34,286 nt of DNA from an uncultured Bacilli bacterium (GTDB taxonomy: Bacteria > Bacillota_I > Bacilli_A > ML615J-28 > CAG-313): assembly GCA_944326155.1 (NCBI GenBank), contig CALVCV010000015.1, positions 1 through 34,286 on the forward strand, read 5' to 3'. Position numbers and translations under genes: made by a program. A model generated the notes under the pieces. It did no database searches. It saw only the letters and a program-made list of their open reading frames with translations, and had not been told where the DNA came from. How positions within the stretch are numbered: the stretch's first letter is position 1; each line of letters begins with the position of its first letter. Below, piece after piece: positions 24,091 to 32,669 of this stretch.

Positions 24091-26409
24091 ATGTTTAATC
24101 GATTAGAAAAAATTGATGCACAATTACCTGGAATTGTGATTAGAGATTTTGTTCCGCTTCCAAATAATGAAGTTCGTGTTGATTTTAATAATGACATGGA
24201 TTTAAAGATTCTTAAAATAGCAGAACAATACAAAAATTATCTAGTATTATTAGTTCCAGAAAAAAATAAAGCAAATTTTACTGAAAATGATTTCTACAGA
24301 CGAGCAGTTGTTGCAAAGATTTCCCTTAATATGACAAGTCCTAGCGGCACAAGAAGAGTAAAATTTCAAACTATTGTAAGATGTGATATTAAAGGTTTTA
24401 TAACGTCATCAACTGGTTTTCTGGTAGATATGCAAACAACACCTTCTACATCTACTGATAATCTAAAAGCGGATGCTACTTATGACTTAATTAAAAAATT
24501 TATGATTAAGACGGGATTAGATATTTCTTTAACCAAAGAAAATAGTAATCTTTTAAGTAAAGCCGTAACTTACGATGAATTTAGCGATATTGTTGCGAAT
24601 AATTTAAATATTGACTTGAAGTCAAAATTAAAATATTTGTTTGAATTGGATATTACAGCTCGTCTTTCGATGCTACTAGAAGATTTGTATAAACAGCAAA
24701 TGTTTAAAGAATTAGAAATTAAAATCGAAAATGATGTAAAAAAAAGTATTGGAGAATCACAAAAAGAATACTATCTTCGTGAGAAGATGAAAGCTATTCA
24801 AGAAGAGTTGGGTGAAAAAGCGAAACGAGAATCAGAAATTGATGAATTAAGAAAAAAAATTCAAGCAGCAGGTATGCCAAAAGTAACTGAAGAGAAAGCA
24901 TTGATTGAGCTTAATCGTTATTCTTCAATGCCTGGTAATTCGCCTGAATCAGGTGTTATTCGTAAATATCTTGATTTTATGATTGAACTACCTTGGAGTA
25001 AGCAGTCCATTGATTGCGAAGATATTAATATTGCGAAAGCTGAACTAGATAAAGAACATTATGGACTTGATTTGGTAAAAGATCGTATTTTAGAATATCT
25101 TGCAGTAAAAATTATGAGTCACAAAAATCCACAAACGATTTTATGCTTAGTAGGCCCACCTGGAGTAGGTAAAACTTCCCTTGCAAGAAGTATAGCCAAA
25201 GCCCTTAATAAACAATTTGTTAAACAATCATTAGGTGGCGTCAAAGATGAATCGGAAATTAGAGGTCATAGAAGAACTTATTTAGGGGCTTTACCAGGAA
25301 GAATTTTACAATCGATGGCAAAGGCAGGGACGAATAATCCAGTATTTCTTTTAGATGAAATTGATAAAATGTCTAGCGATTATAAAGGTGATCCAACTAG
25401 CGCAATGCTTGAAGTTTTAGATTCAGAACAAAATCGTTATTTTAGTGATCATTATCTTGAAGAACCATATGATTTATCAAACGTCTTTTTTATTGCGACT
25501 GCGAATTATTTAGGTAATATTCCTGCTCCACTTCGTGATAGATTAGAAATTGTAGAGGTATCAAGTTATACGGAATATGAAAAATTTGAAATTGCCAAAC
25601 GTCATTTGATAAAAAAACAATTAGCAAATAATGGTCTAGATCAAGATTCGTTTTATATTAGTGATCAAGCAATTTATAAAATTATTCAAGAATATACAAG
25701 AGAATCTGGCGTTCGTGAATTAGAAAGAATGATTGGTACTTTAGTTCGTAAGGCAATTAAAAGTATTTTAATGGATCATAAAGAAAAAGTAGATATTACA
25801 GTTGATAATGTTGAAGAATTTTTAGGTAGACCAAAATATACCCATAACATTGCAGAAGAATTAGATCAAGTAGGTGTAGTAACAGGTCTTGCTTATACAC
25901 AATTTGGTGGTGATACACTTTCAGTTGAAGCAACGCATTATAAAGGCGATGGACGATTAGTTTTGACTGGTAAGTTAGGTGATGTGATGAAAGAATCAGC
26001 TCAAGCTGCTTTGAGTTATGTCGAAACTAATGCAGAAAAATTCTCGATTGATACAAATCTTTTTAAACAAAGTGATTTGCATATTCATGTACCTGAAGGT
26101 GCAATTCCTAAAGATGGTCCATCAGCAGGTGTTACGATTGCTACTGCTATTATTTCGACTTTTAGCGGGCAAAAAGTTGATCATAATGTGGGAATGACAG
26201 GTGAAGTTACCTTAAGAGGACGTGTTCTTCCCATTGGTGGTTTAAGAGAAAAATCAATTGCGGCACATCGTAGTGGTTTAAAAACAATTATTATACCAAA
26301 AGATAATATCAAAGATTTAGAAGATATCCCTGATAGTGTTCGAAATAGTTTAAATATTATTCCTGTTGAATCTGTTGATGAAGTTGTAAAGTTTGCAATT
26401 AAAAAATAA
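24091..26409 (+). CDS. lon: ATP-dependent protease Lon
   Basis: A 772-residue LonA-type protease. It has the N-terminal substrate domain (about 1-200), a coiled helical linker, AAA+ with Walker A GPPGVGKTS, Walker B VFLLDEIDKM, and the protease domain with catalytic Ser678 in PKDGPSAGV and Lys721 in GGLREKSIAAHR. AAGGGTGAT precedes the ATG. A TATAAT at 24053-24058 could be a separate promoter, but no good -35 box is seen; read-through from clpX is equally possible. It degrades misfolded and regulatory proteins in the cytoplasm. Confidence 0.95.
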   Translation: MFNRLEKIDAQLPGIVIRDFVPLPNNEVRVDFNNDMDLKILKIAEQYKNYLVLLVPEKNKANFTENDFYRRAVVAKISLNMTSPSGTRRVKFQTIVRCDIKGFITSSTGFLVDMQTTPSTSTDNLKADATYDLIKKFMIKTGLDISLTKENSNLLSKAVTYDEFSDIVANNLNIDLKSKLKYLFELDITARLSMLLEDLYKQQMFKELEIKIENDVKKSIGESQKEYYLREKMKAIQEELGEKAKRESEIDELRKKIQAAGMPKVTEEKALIELNRYSSMPGNSPESGVIRKYLDFMIELPWSKQSIDCEDINIAKAELDKEHYGLDLVKDRILEYLAVKIMSHKNPQTILCLVGPPGVGKTSLARSIAKALNKQFVKQSLGGVKDESEIRGHRRTYLGALPGRILQSMAKAGTNNPVFLLDEIDKMSSDYKGDPTSAMLEVLDSEQNRYFSDHYLEEPYDLSNVFFIATANYLGNIPAPLRDRLEIVEVSSYTEYEKFEIAKRHLIKKQLANNGLDQDSFYISDQAIYKIIQEYTRESGVRELERMIGTLVRKAIKSILMDHKEKVDITVDNVEEFLGRPKYTHNIAEELDQVGVVTGLAYTQFGGDTLSVEATHYKGDGRLVLTGKLGDVMKESAQAALSYVETNAEKFSIDTNLFKQSDLHIHVPEGAIPKDGPSAGVTIATAIISTFSGQKVDHNVGMTGEVTLRGRVLPIGGLREKSIAAHRSGLKTIIIPKDNIKDLEDIPDSVRNSLNIIPVESVDEVVKFAIKK

Positions 26410-26422
26410 ATTAGTAAATTAG

Positions 26423-26451
26423 TAGAAATAAAATGAATTTTATGCTATAAT
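26423..26451 (+). promoter_or_regulatory. secG: Promoter of secG-rnr-smpB
   Basis: TAGAAA (26423-26428), 17-bp spacer, TATAAT (26446-26451) with an extended TGC before the -10 box. It lies 54 bp upstream of secG. Confidence 0.7.
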
Positions 26452-26505
26452 ATATTAGCGTTAGAAACTACTATATTTACAATATCAAATAGGAGGCCAA
26501 CTATT

Positions 26506-26742
26506 ATGGGTGCAATGCATTGGTATGATTATATATTATTACTTATCTCATTAGCCTTAACTTTAATTATAGTATTACAAAACTCAAAAGATGATGCTTC
26601 TAGTGCATTTTCTGGTGCAAAATCAGAAATGGCAAAGCAAAAACAAAGAGGTGCTGAGAAAGTTATTAATCAAATTACAACAATCCTTTCAATTGTTTTT
26701 TTCGTTGTAGCAATTGTTGTAGTCGTTTTACCAAAACTATAA
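26506..26742 (+). CDS. secG: Preprotein translocase subunit SecG
   Basis: A 78-residue protein with the SecG plan: TM1 (about 8-25), the conserved cytoplasmic loop with LIIVLQNSKDDASSAFSGA, a lysine-rich stretch, and TM2 (about 55-76). It assists SecYE in protein export. AGGAGG lies about 9 bp before the ATG; a second ATG at 26515 would be too far from it. Adjacency to rnr and smpB is the usual Bacillota context. Confidence 0.92.
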   Translation: MGAMHWYDYILLLISLALTLIIVLQNSKDDASSAFSGAKSEMAKQKQRGAEKVINQITTILSIVFFVVAIVVVVLPKL

Positions 26743-26748
26743 AATCAT

Positions 26749-26775
26749 AAAGGGCCATGGTATGGTCCTTTTTAT
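26749..26775 (+). terminator. Hairpin between secG and rnr, partial terminator
   Basis: AAAGGGCCAT pairs with ATGGTCCTTT (26749-26758 with 26762-26771, one G-U pair, loop GGT), followed by TTTATTTTA. rnr starts 27 bp later without a visible promoter, so read-through is likely. Confidence 0.65.
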
Positions 26776-26801
26776 TTTATGAACAAGGAGATTATAAGAG
26801 T

Positions 26802-28961
26802 ATGAAAGAACAAATTTTAGATATAATGAATAAAAAAGATTATCAGCCTTTAGATATTAATGAATTGTATCATCTTTTAAATCTCAAAACAGCCAAAGAA
26901 TTTACTGAACTTGCCAAGGCCTTAAATCAAATGGTTGATGAAAAGAAAATTGCATATAATTCAAAAGGTCAGTTTGCAACATTATCTTATTTTAATATTA
27001 CTTGTGGTATTATAGATGTTAAAGAAGCGGGCTTTGCTTTTATTGATACAGAATTTGGTGGCATTTTTGTACCTCCTGGTGCCTTAAAAGGTGCCATAAC
27101 CCATGATGAAGTAATGGTAAAATTTCATTTTGATAATAAAGGGCGCCTTGAAGGAGAAGTCACCGAAATCATCAAAAGAAATAATACCGAATTAATTGGT
27201 ATTTTAAGCAAACGTCATGGCAAGAATATTGTCAAACCACTAGATTATAAAGTCAATCTAATGGTATTTATTAAAGATGATGGTTTAAAAAATGCTAAGC
27301 CAAATGATATCGTTAAGGTCAAAGTCGATAAGTTTTATTTGAACGCAACAGCTGATGGAATAGTCCTTAAAACATTAGGAAATAAAAATTTACCTGGTTT
27401 AGATATCAGTGCTTTAGTTATGACAAGTAATGTAAAAACTGAGTTTCCGGATACATTAAATGAAGAGTTAAAATTCATTCCAAATTTTATTGACGCAAGT
27501 GAAGAATGTAAGATAAACTCAAGTCGTAAGGACTTACGTGATAAACTCATTATTACCATTGATGGTGATGATGCCAAAGATTTAGATGATGCAATTAGTA
27601 TTGAAAAATTAGCAAATGGTAATTACTTGTTAGGCGTATATATTGCTGATGTTGCAAACTATGTTAAAGAAAACTCCTTACTTGATGAAGAAGCTTTTTT
27701 AAGAGGTACAAGTATCTACTTACCAGATCGTGTCATTCCGATGCTTCCTAAGAAACTATCAAATGGCATTTGTTCCTTAAATGAAAAAGTGGATCGCCTC
27801 GTAATGGCGTGTGAAATGGAAATTGATGAGAAAGGAAAAGTCATAAATTATGATATTTTTGAAGCTATCATCAATAGTAGTCATCGAATGACATATAACA
27901 ATGTCAATAAGATTTTAGAGGATAAAGATCAAGATACTATTAAAAAATATCAAGATATCGTTCCGATGCTAAAACAAATGAAAAAACTTGCCAAGATTTT
28001 AAATATTATGCGATTAAAAAGAGGCTCATTTGAATTTGAATCATTAGAGCCCAAACTTATTTTAGACGAAAAAGGTAAAGTTGTTCGTATTGATATTCGT
28101 GTTCAAAGAACAGCCGAGAAATTAATTGAAGAATTTATGTTAATTGCCAATGAAACAGTTGCAGAGGCGATGACTTGGCTTGATGTGCCTTTTATTTATC
28201 GTGTTCATGAAAAGCCAAACGAAGAAAAAGTAACAAAACTTTTGTTTGCCCTTGATCAATTTGGCTATAATATTAAGATAAAAAATAAAAAAGCCTTACC
28301 AAAAATTCTCCAACAAATTTTATTAGATATGGAAGATCCTACAAGATTAGAAAGAAAAAAGATAAAAGATGCTATTATTTCGCGTCTTATGATTCGTAGT
28401 ATGGCTAAAGCGAAATACCAAGAAGAAAACATTGGCCATTTTGGTTTAGCAAGTGATTGTTATACTCATTTTACCTCACCAATTAGAAGATATCCTGATT
28501 TATTGGTGCACCGTTTAATTAAACAATTTATGTTTGGTAAAAAAGAGACTCTATCAACCAACCCGATGACCTATTTTGCTAGCAAAGTAAGTGCCAGTGG
28601 TATTCAGTCGAGTATGACAGAAAAAAAAGCTGAGCAGCTTGAACGCGATTGTGTGGATTTTAAAAAAACTGAATATATGAATCAATTTATTGGTCAAACT
28701 TTTAGTGGTATAATCACATCAGTTACACCATATGGATTATATATTATGCTTGACAATACGATAGAAGGTTTAGTAAAATATACTCAAATGATAGATGATT
28801 ACTACGAAGTAGATGAATTAAAAGGAAGCATAATGGGTGAGAAAACGCATAAAATTTATCAAATTGGTGATCGAGTAGTAATACGCGTTATGAGTACAAA
28901 TTTAGAAAAACGTATAATTGAATTTCGAATTTTACGAAAGGATAATAAAACTGATGAATAG
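26802..28961 (+). CDS. rnr: Ribonuclease R (3'-5' exoribonuclease)
   Basis: A 719-residue RNase R: N-terminal winged helix (about 1-65), cold-shock domains (about 70-230), the RNB catalytic domain with the four-Asp motif [11 protein letters not shown] near residue 250 and [13 protein letters not shown]-type [16 protein letters not shown], and a C-terminal S1 domain ([18 protein letters not shown]). It digests structured RNA and works with SmpB/tmRNA in clearing defective messages. AAGGAG (26785-26790) sits 11 bp before ATG 26802. The frame is open further upstream, but that stretch is the terminator hairpin. It overlaps smpB by 8 bp. Confidence 0.95.
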   Translation: MKEQILDIMNKKDYQPLDINELYHLLNLKTAKEFTELAKALNQMVDEKKIAYNSKGQFATLSYFNITCGIIDVKEAGFAFIDTEFGGIFVPPGALKGAITHDEVMVKFHFDNKGRLEGEVTEIIKRNNTELIGILSKRHGKNIVKPLDYKVNLMVFIKDDGLKNAKPNDIVKVKVDKFYLNATADGIVLKTLGNKNLPGLDISALVMTSNVKTEFPDTLNEELKFIPNFIDASEECKINSSRKDLRDKLIITIDGDDAKDLDDAISIEKLANGNYLLGVYIADVANYVKENSLLDEEAFLRGTSIYLPDRVIPMLPKKLSNGICSLNEKVDRLVMACEMEIDEKGKVINYDIFEAIINSSHRMTYNNVNKILEDKDQDTIKKYQDIVPMLKQMKKLAKILNIMRLKRGSFEFESLEPKLILDEKGKVVRIDIRVQRTAEKLIEEFMLIANETVAEAMTWLDVPFIYRVHEKPNEEKVTKLLFALDQFGYNIKIKNKKALPKILQQILLDMEDPTRLERKKIKDAIISRLMIRSMAKAKYQEENIGHFGLASDCYTHFTSPIRRYPDLLVHRLIKQFMFGKKETLSTNPMTYFASKVSASGIQSSMTEKKAEQLERDCVDFKKTEYMNQFIGQTFSGIITSVTPYGLYIMLDNTIEGLVKYTQMIDDYYEVDELKGSIMGEKTHKIYQIGDRVVIRVMSTNLEKRIIEFRILRKDNKTDE

Positions 28962-29406
28962 TAATACTGTCGAAAAGATTATTGCGCAAAATAAAAAAGC
29001 ATTTCATGATTTTTTTATTGATGAAAAATATGAATGTGGAATAGTTTTAACAGGTACTGAAATCAAAGCAGTTAGAGGTGGAAAAGTTAATTTACAAGAT
29101 AGTTTTTGTTATATTAAAAATGGTGAAATTTTTATTAATGGTATGCATATTTCCAAATATGAAATGGGTAATATCTTTAATCATCAACCCGATCAAACAA
29201 GAAAACTTTTAATGCATCATATAGAAATAACAAAACTTTCGAATAAAGTGATGAAAAATGGGTATACGTTAATTCCTTTGAAAGTTTATTTAAAAAATGG
29301 TCTTGCGAAAGTTGAAATAGGACTTGCAAGGGGAAAAAAATTATATGATAAACGTGAAGATTTAAAGAAAAAAGCCCATGAAATGGAAATAAAAAAAATT
29401 AGGTGA
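28954..29406 (+). CDS. smpB: SsrA-binding protein SmpB
   Basis: A 150-residue SmpB. It has [38 protein letters not shown], the ligand loop [11 protein letters not shown] and the basic tail with [18 protein letters not shown]. It binds tmRNA and carries it to stalled ribosomes. AAAGGA (28937-28942) and the 8-bp overlap with rnr support ATG 28954; a start at 28918 would add a segment encoded inside rnr. It ends in TGA. The tmRNA gene itself was not found nearby. Confidence 0.95.
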   Translation: MNSNTVEKIIAQNKKAFHDFFIDEKYECGIVLTGTEIKAVRGGKVNLQDSFCYIKNGEIFINGMHISKYEMGNIFNHQPDQTRKLLMHHIEITKLSNKVMKNGYTLIPLKVYLKNGLAKVEIGLARGKKLYDKREDLKKKAHEMEIKKIR

Positions 29407-29410
29407 TAAG

Positions 29411-31306
29411 ATGAAAGATATAATTCAAGCTTTTCAACTTGTTGAAGAAGAAAAATATCAAGAGGCTTATGATGCTTTTTCAAAGTTAGTTAGTGATAAA
29501 GTAGTAGAATATGATGCTAGATATAGTAGAGCAATGATTGATATTTCGCGTCTAAAAACGCATTTTCAAGATACAATTAGTGATTTAAAAAAACTTATTT
29601 CTAAGAAAACCAAATATGCTAAAGTTTCTTACTCTTTTTTAACGCTTGTTTACGATGAATTAAATAAGATTGATGAAGTAATTGAATATGGTGAACTTGC
29701 TATTGTCAATAATTCACCCTTTGTAAATGATATTTATTTTGCTTTAGCAAGAGCTTATGCAAGAAGAGGAAATGAAGGTGATTTAACAAAGGGTTTGAAA
29801 ATGATTAATCAATGTTTAGATGATAATGAATCAACTGAGGAAATTGATTACTTAGTTTGCAAAATAGATATCTTAATATCTTTAGTAAAATTTGCAGAAG
29901 CTGAAAAGACAATTCGTCATCTTGTAAGTAGGTTTGGTTATAGTGGTGTTGTATACTATTTAAAAGCTCGACTAGCAATAAATAAATATTATCAAACCGA
30001 AGAAATTTTATTAATTGATGAAGTAATTGATAATGCAAAAATATGTCTACAATATGAAGAACAAGATTTTTTAGCAAAAACATTATTAATTGAAAGTTAT
30101 ACAATTAAAAAAGAGTATCAAACAGCTTTAGAAATCATTGATTCAATGCAAACTGATGATAATGAAGAAGATATTCTAATGGAAAAAGTAAAAGTATATG
30201 ATGATGCCAAAGCATATCAAAAAGCCTTAGATTTAATTACACCCTATCTAAAAGATCATAAGTCTTGGAAATTAAAGTATATGGAAGGGGCTCTACTCTT
30301 AGATATCGATGAACAAAATCTCGAAAAAACGCTAGATTGCTTTAAAGAAGCGTATGCTTTATTTAAAAATCATGGAATCATGCAAGATATTATAAGAATC
30401 AACCGCATGTTAAAAAAAGAAGAAGATAATTATCAATTTTTACACAGTATTTTAAAAGAACAAGATGAAGGCATCGTTTACTTTAATTTAGCTGATGTAG
30501 CTTTAAGAATCAATCGTCCTTATGATGAAATTATATCCTATTATCAAAAGTCATATGAAAAAGGTTATATTGATGAAATTGAGTATTATGATTCTATTTG
30601 TAATTATATTAATTCTTTTAAAATAAATAAAATGATTAAAAAAAATGAAAATAAAGCACTTAAAAGTGAATCTATTTGGTCAAAAAGGAAAGTAGCCATC
30701 CGCTATATTTATCAAGAAAATGGTTATCGCCAAAATTTAAAAAAAGGTAAAAAAATTATTGCTAAATGCTTAACTGAGTTTGGCGACGATCCGTGTACTT
30801 TAAGTTTATATGCAAGATCTTTGGATTTGTTAAATAATAAAAAATTGGCTTTTGAGTATTATCAAAAAGCTTATCATACGATAAGCAAAATTACAGAACC
30901 TGATTGTGATTGTGCCTATGGATATTATGCCTATGCAAAAATAAAAGGTATTGCTACAGATATTGATTTAGAAGAAGCTAAAAATATTATTTTAAAAACT
31001 ATTGAACAAAGTGGAAAATATACTTGTTCACATATTGTTTATTTATATGCCTATTTTTATTTATTAAATGATGAAAGATTTAGTGGTGAAATAGCCAAAG
31101 AAATGTTAGAAGGAAATTATCCATTTTATCGCTATGAAATATCTAGAATTGTTTTGTTATCACAAGTAATACATAAATTAAAAAGGAAAAGTGATAAATT
31201 AACTGAATTATTACAAGAATTAAATCAATATGATAAAAATGAATTACGATATTACAACGAAAATATAACAAAAGAGGTTTCCTTACCTTACTGGAAAAAT
31301 ATTTAA
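29411..31306 (+). CDS. Tetratricopeptide-repeat (TPR) protein, function unknown
   Basis: A 631-residue soluble helical protein with no signal peptide or membrane segment. It is built of TPR/Sel1-like helix pairs, for instance EEKYQEAYDAFSKLV (residues 11-27), KEYQTALEIIDSMQ, KAYQKALDLITPYL, KTLDCFKEAYALF, IISYYQKSYEKGY and LAFEYYQKAYHTI. Such repeats usually hold protein partners. It starts 4 bp after smpB with AGGTGAT as ribosome binding site, so it belongs to the secG-rnr-smpB operon and may act in RNA or translation quality control, but only position supports this. Its stop codon overlaps the stop of the gene on the other strand. Confidence 0.75.
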   Translation: MKDIIQAFQLVEEEKYQEAYDAFSKLVSDKVVEYDARYSRAMIDISRLKTHFQDTISDLKKLISKKTKYAKVSYSFLTLVYDELNKIDEVIEYGELAIVNNSPFVNDIYFALARAYARRGNEGDLTKGLKMINQCLDDNESTEEIDYLVCKIDILISLVKFAEAEKTIRHLVSRFGYSGVVYYLKARLAINKYYQTEEILLIDEVIDNAKICLQYEEQDFLAKTLLIESYTIKKEYQTALEIIDSMQTDDNEEDILMEKVKVYDDAKAYQKALDLITPYLKDHKSWKLKYMEGALLLDIDEQNLEKTLDCFKEAYALFKNHGIMQDIIRINRMLKKEEDNYQFLHSILKEQDEGIVYFNLADVALRINRPYDEIISYYQKSYEKGYIDEIEYYDSICNYINSFKINKMIKKNENKALKSESIWSKRKVAIRYIYQENGYRQNLKKGKKIIAKCLTEFGDDPCTLSLYARSLDLLNNKKLAFEYYQKAYHTISKITEPDCDCAYGYYAYAKIKGIATDIDLEEAKNIILKTIEQSGKYTCSHIVYLYAYFYLLNDERFSGEIAKEMLEGNYPFYRYEISRIVLLSQVIHKLKRKSDKLTELLQELNQYDKNELRYYNENITKEVSLPYWKNI

Positions 31307-31599
31307 TTTTGTTTTTTTAATTTTTTGATTTCTGCTTTTAAATTTTCAATATCTGCAAGCAGTTGATTATATTGATTTGCTGAGGGTGTGGCACTTGCTT
31401 GGGCGGATATGGTTAAAATAATTTGTCCTACTAGTTCTAACCAATTTCCAAAAGCATTTTGCGCATTAATTGTCAAATTTGGTGCTATAATATATGCGAT
31501 AATAACGGCTGATAAACTATATTCATAAGGTGGAATTGAATCTAGCCATGTAGAGAAAGATTGAATAGTTTCTTTAAATTCATCATAATTATTGTGCAA
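31303..31599 (-). CDS. Small conserved-looking protein, unknown, with C-terminal coiled coil
   Basis: Predicted 98 residues from a TTG start (plus CAA 31597-31599). The in-frame ATG at 31626 overlaps an AAGGAGG site (plus 31607-31613), which sits 8 bp before the TTG, so the TTG is favoured. The protein has an acidic N-terminus with SFSTWLDSIPPYEYSLSAVI, a weakly hydrophobic segment (about 25-65) including NAQNAFGNWLELVGQIILT, an Ala/Ser-rich linker and a Lys/Leu/Glu coiled coil at the end (LLADIENLKAEIKKLKKQ). It is the only minus-strand protein gene of the window and is convergent with the TPR gene. I do not recognise a function. Confidence 0.7.
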   Translation of the reverse strand: MHNNYDEFKETIQSFSTWLDSIPPYEYSLSAVIIAYIIAPNLTINAQNAFGNWLELVGQIILTISAQASATPSANQYNQLLADIENLKAEIKKLKKQN

Positions 31600-31621
31600 A
31601 TTTAATTCCTCCTTATATACT
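31592..31621 (+). promoter_or_regulatory. Promoter of the thioesterase gene
   Basis: TTGTGC (31592-31597), 18-bp spacer, TATACT (31616-31621), 42 bp before the start. It overlaps the ribosome binding site and first codons of the minus-strand gene, so the two genes may interfere with each other. Confidence 0.5.
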
Positions 31622-31663
31622 ATCATACGAAAAAAAACGTAAATTCATACATAGAGGTTACAA

Positions 31664-32152
31664 ATGAAAGTTTTAAAAAAACAAACAAATAGTAAAATGT
31701 GTTATGTTTGTGGGATGAATAATCCATTTGGCTTAAAAGCCCCATTTTATGAAATGGAAGATGGCAGTTTAATAAGTATTTTTGAATATAAGGATATACA
31801 TCAAAGCTATCCGGGACGTACACATGGTGGCTTGATTACCGCAATGTTAGATGAAATTGCCGGAAGGGCAATTTGGATAACTGAACCATCAACATGGGGT
31901 GTAACGATGAATTTAAATGTTAAATTTAGAAAAAGTGTTCCCTACAATGATACATTAAAAGCAGTTGGTAAAATTATAAAAAATACCAAAAGAGGTTTTG
32001 TAGGTGAGGCCAAAATTTATGATATAGAAGGTAACATATTAGCAGAAGCCCAAGTAACATATATTAAACTACCACTTGAAAAAATATCAAGTGAAGAAGT
32101 ACATGAAGATGTAAATATATATTATCCTGACAATGTTACTGAAATTAATTAA
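31664..32152 (+). CDS. PaaI-type hotdog-fold thioesterase
   Basis: A 162-residue single hotdog-domain protein. It has an N-terminal MCYVCGMNNPFGLKAPFY motif, the hotdog helix GRTHGGLITAMLDEIAGRAI, and strands TMNLNVKFRKSVPYNDTL and EAQVTYIKL. Members of the 4HBT/PaaI group hydrolyse acyl-CoA or acyl-carrier thioesters in the cytoplasm, with the Asp in MLDE and the HGG turn at the active site. AGAGG (31653-31657) is 6 bp before the ATG. It is followed by a hairpin and tRNA-Leu. The acyl substrate is unknown. Confidence 0.85.
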   Translation: MKVLKKQTNSKMCYVCGMNNPFGLKAPFYEMEDGSLISIFEYKDIHQSYPGRTHGGLITAMLDEIAGRAIWITEPSTWGVTMNLNVKFRKSVPYNDTLKAVGKIIKNTKRGFVGEAKIYDIEGNILAEAQVTYIKLPLEKISSEEVHEDVNIYYPDNVTEIN

Positions 32153-32167
32153 AAAGTTAAATTGAAA

Positions 32168-32194
32168 AAACAATTTTCGCTTTGAAAATTGTTT
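32168..32194 (+). terminator. Hairpin between the thioesterase gene and tRNA-Leu
   Basis: A perfect 11-bp inverted repeat (AAACAATTTTC, 32168-32178, with 32184-32194; loop GCTTT). The T run after the stem is only its own three T residues, and the tRNA starts 3 bp later. It may be a weak terminator or a processing signal for a joint transcript. Confidence 0.5.
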
Positions 32195-32196
32195 AT

Positions 32197-32283
32197 GCAA
32201 TCGTGGCGGAATAGGTAGACGCGCTACTTTGAGGGGGTAGTGTTCGTACGAACGTGTGAGTTCGAGTCTCATCGATTGCACCA
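32197..32283 (+). tRNA. tRNA-Leu (anticodon GAG), CCA encoded
   Basis: An 87-nt class II tRNA. Acceptor GCAATCG pairs with CGATTGC, the D-stem is GCG/CGC, the anticodon arm CTACT-TTGAGGG-GGTAG gives GAG, the long variable arm is TGTTCG-TACG-AACGT, the T-loop is TTCGAGT, the discriminator is A, and CCA is encoded. It reads CUC/CUU. No clear own promoter is seen, so it may be co-transcribed with the thioesterase gene. Confidence 0.95.
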
Positions 32284-32375
32284 TTAGAATGTGTCTATAA
32301 GTCATCAATATAAATCATAGATTTATAATACTTATAGTAGAAATATAACGATTTTAACATCAAAATCAAGGAATT

Positions 32376-32408
32376 ATGCATCTTTTTAGGTGCATTTTTT
32401 TATTTTTC
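32376..32408 (+). terminator. Terminator downstream of tRNA-Leu
   Basis: ATGCATC (32376-32382), loop TTTTTA, GGTGCAT (32389-32395; one T-G pair), then TTTTTTTATTTTT. A clear Rho-independent terminator about 95 bp after the tRNA. Confidence 0.78.
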
Positions 32409-32435
32409 AGTAAAGATTAGAGTTTTGTTCATTTA

Positions 32436-32498
32436 ATGGGATTTGAATATAGGGTATTTTAGTGATGTTGGAAATTTAGTCGGTTGATGGGATTTGAA
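32436..32498 (+). repeat. Two ATGGGATTTGAA repeats resembling a reversed tRNA T-arm
   Basis: The 12-mer ATGGGATTTGAA is at 32436-32447 and 32487-32498. Its reverse complement, TTCAAATCCCAT, matches the conserved T-loop plus 3' T-stem of tRNAs (GTTCAAATCCC in the second copy). The rest of a tRNA cannot be folded around either copy. Confidence 0.4.
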
Positions 32499-32505
32499 CT
32501 AATGT

Positions 32506-32520
32506 CTAACATAATGTTAG
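32506..32520. repeat. Perfect 15-bp palindrome CTAACAT-A-ATGTTAG
   Basis: Seven-base arms around a single A. It sits at the -35 position of a potential promoter (TATAAT at 32536-32541). It could be an operator; nothing else supports that. Confidence 0.35.
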
Positions 32521-32616
32521 TAATAATTATGAAAATATAATATAATAATAGTAATATCACGCTTTGATTGATTTTTTATCATCAAATGAGTTATGGTTAT
32601 TTCCAATTAAACAATA

Positions 32617-32644
32617 TATAATATTAGTGTAATTGGCCATTACA
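32617..32644 (+). promoter_or_regulatory. -10 box and operator-like palindrome before the XRE regulator
   Basis: TATAAT at 32617-32622 is followed by TGTAAT-TGGCC-ATTACA (32628-32644), an inverted repeat placed at the expected transcription start. No strong -35 box is seen. Autoregulation by the downstream HTH protein is a reasonable inference. Confidence 0.5.
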
Positions 32645-32669
32645 ATACATTAATAAAGGAGAAATTATT

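Larger units (their letters stand above)
32284..32669. other. 386-bp intergenic region between tRNA-Leu and the XRE regulator gene
   Basis: No open reading frame of note. It holds a tRNA-transcript terminator, two copies of ATGGGATTTGAA, a perfect 15-bp palindrome, AT-rich promoter-like stretches (TATAAT at 32536-32541 and 32617-32622) and a palindrome just before the regulator gene. It marks a change from housekeeping operons to accessory-looking genes. Confidence 0.6.

Noticed and set aside
11378-29406. Possible use of TGA as tryptophan, as in mycoplasmas
   Set aside because: Several well-defined genes end exactly at TGA in operon-compatible places (11378-11380, 14926-14928, 29404-29406), and tryptophan is encoded by TGG throughout.
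29805-30104. Minus-strand open frames inside livJ, livM, lon, rnr, the TPR gene and others
   Set aside because: They are antisense to genes with clear domains, lack ribosome binding sites, and have the biased composition expected of shadow frames.
29407-31303. Expected tmRNA gene (ssrA) after smpB
   Set aside because: The stretch is one long open reading frame, and I saw no tRNA-Ala-like ends with an encoded tag, here or around tRNA-Leu.
31623-31823. Minus-strand 66-residue open frame upstream of the small minus gene
   Set aside because: It is antisense to the conserved N-terminal part of the hotdog thioesterase and has no Shine-Dalgarno.
32087-32308. Minus-strand open frame over tRNA-Leu
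   Set aside because: It is the complement of the tRNA; SMRLELTRSYEH-type peptides are a common artefact of reversed tRNA genes.
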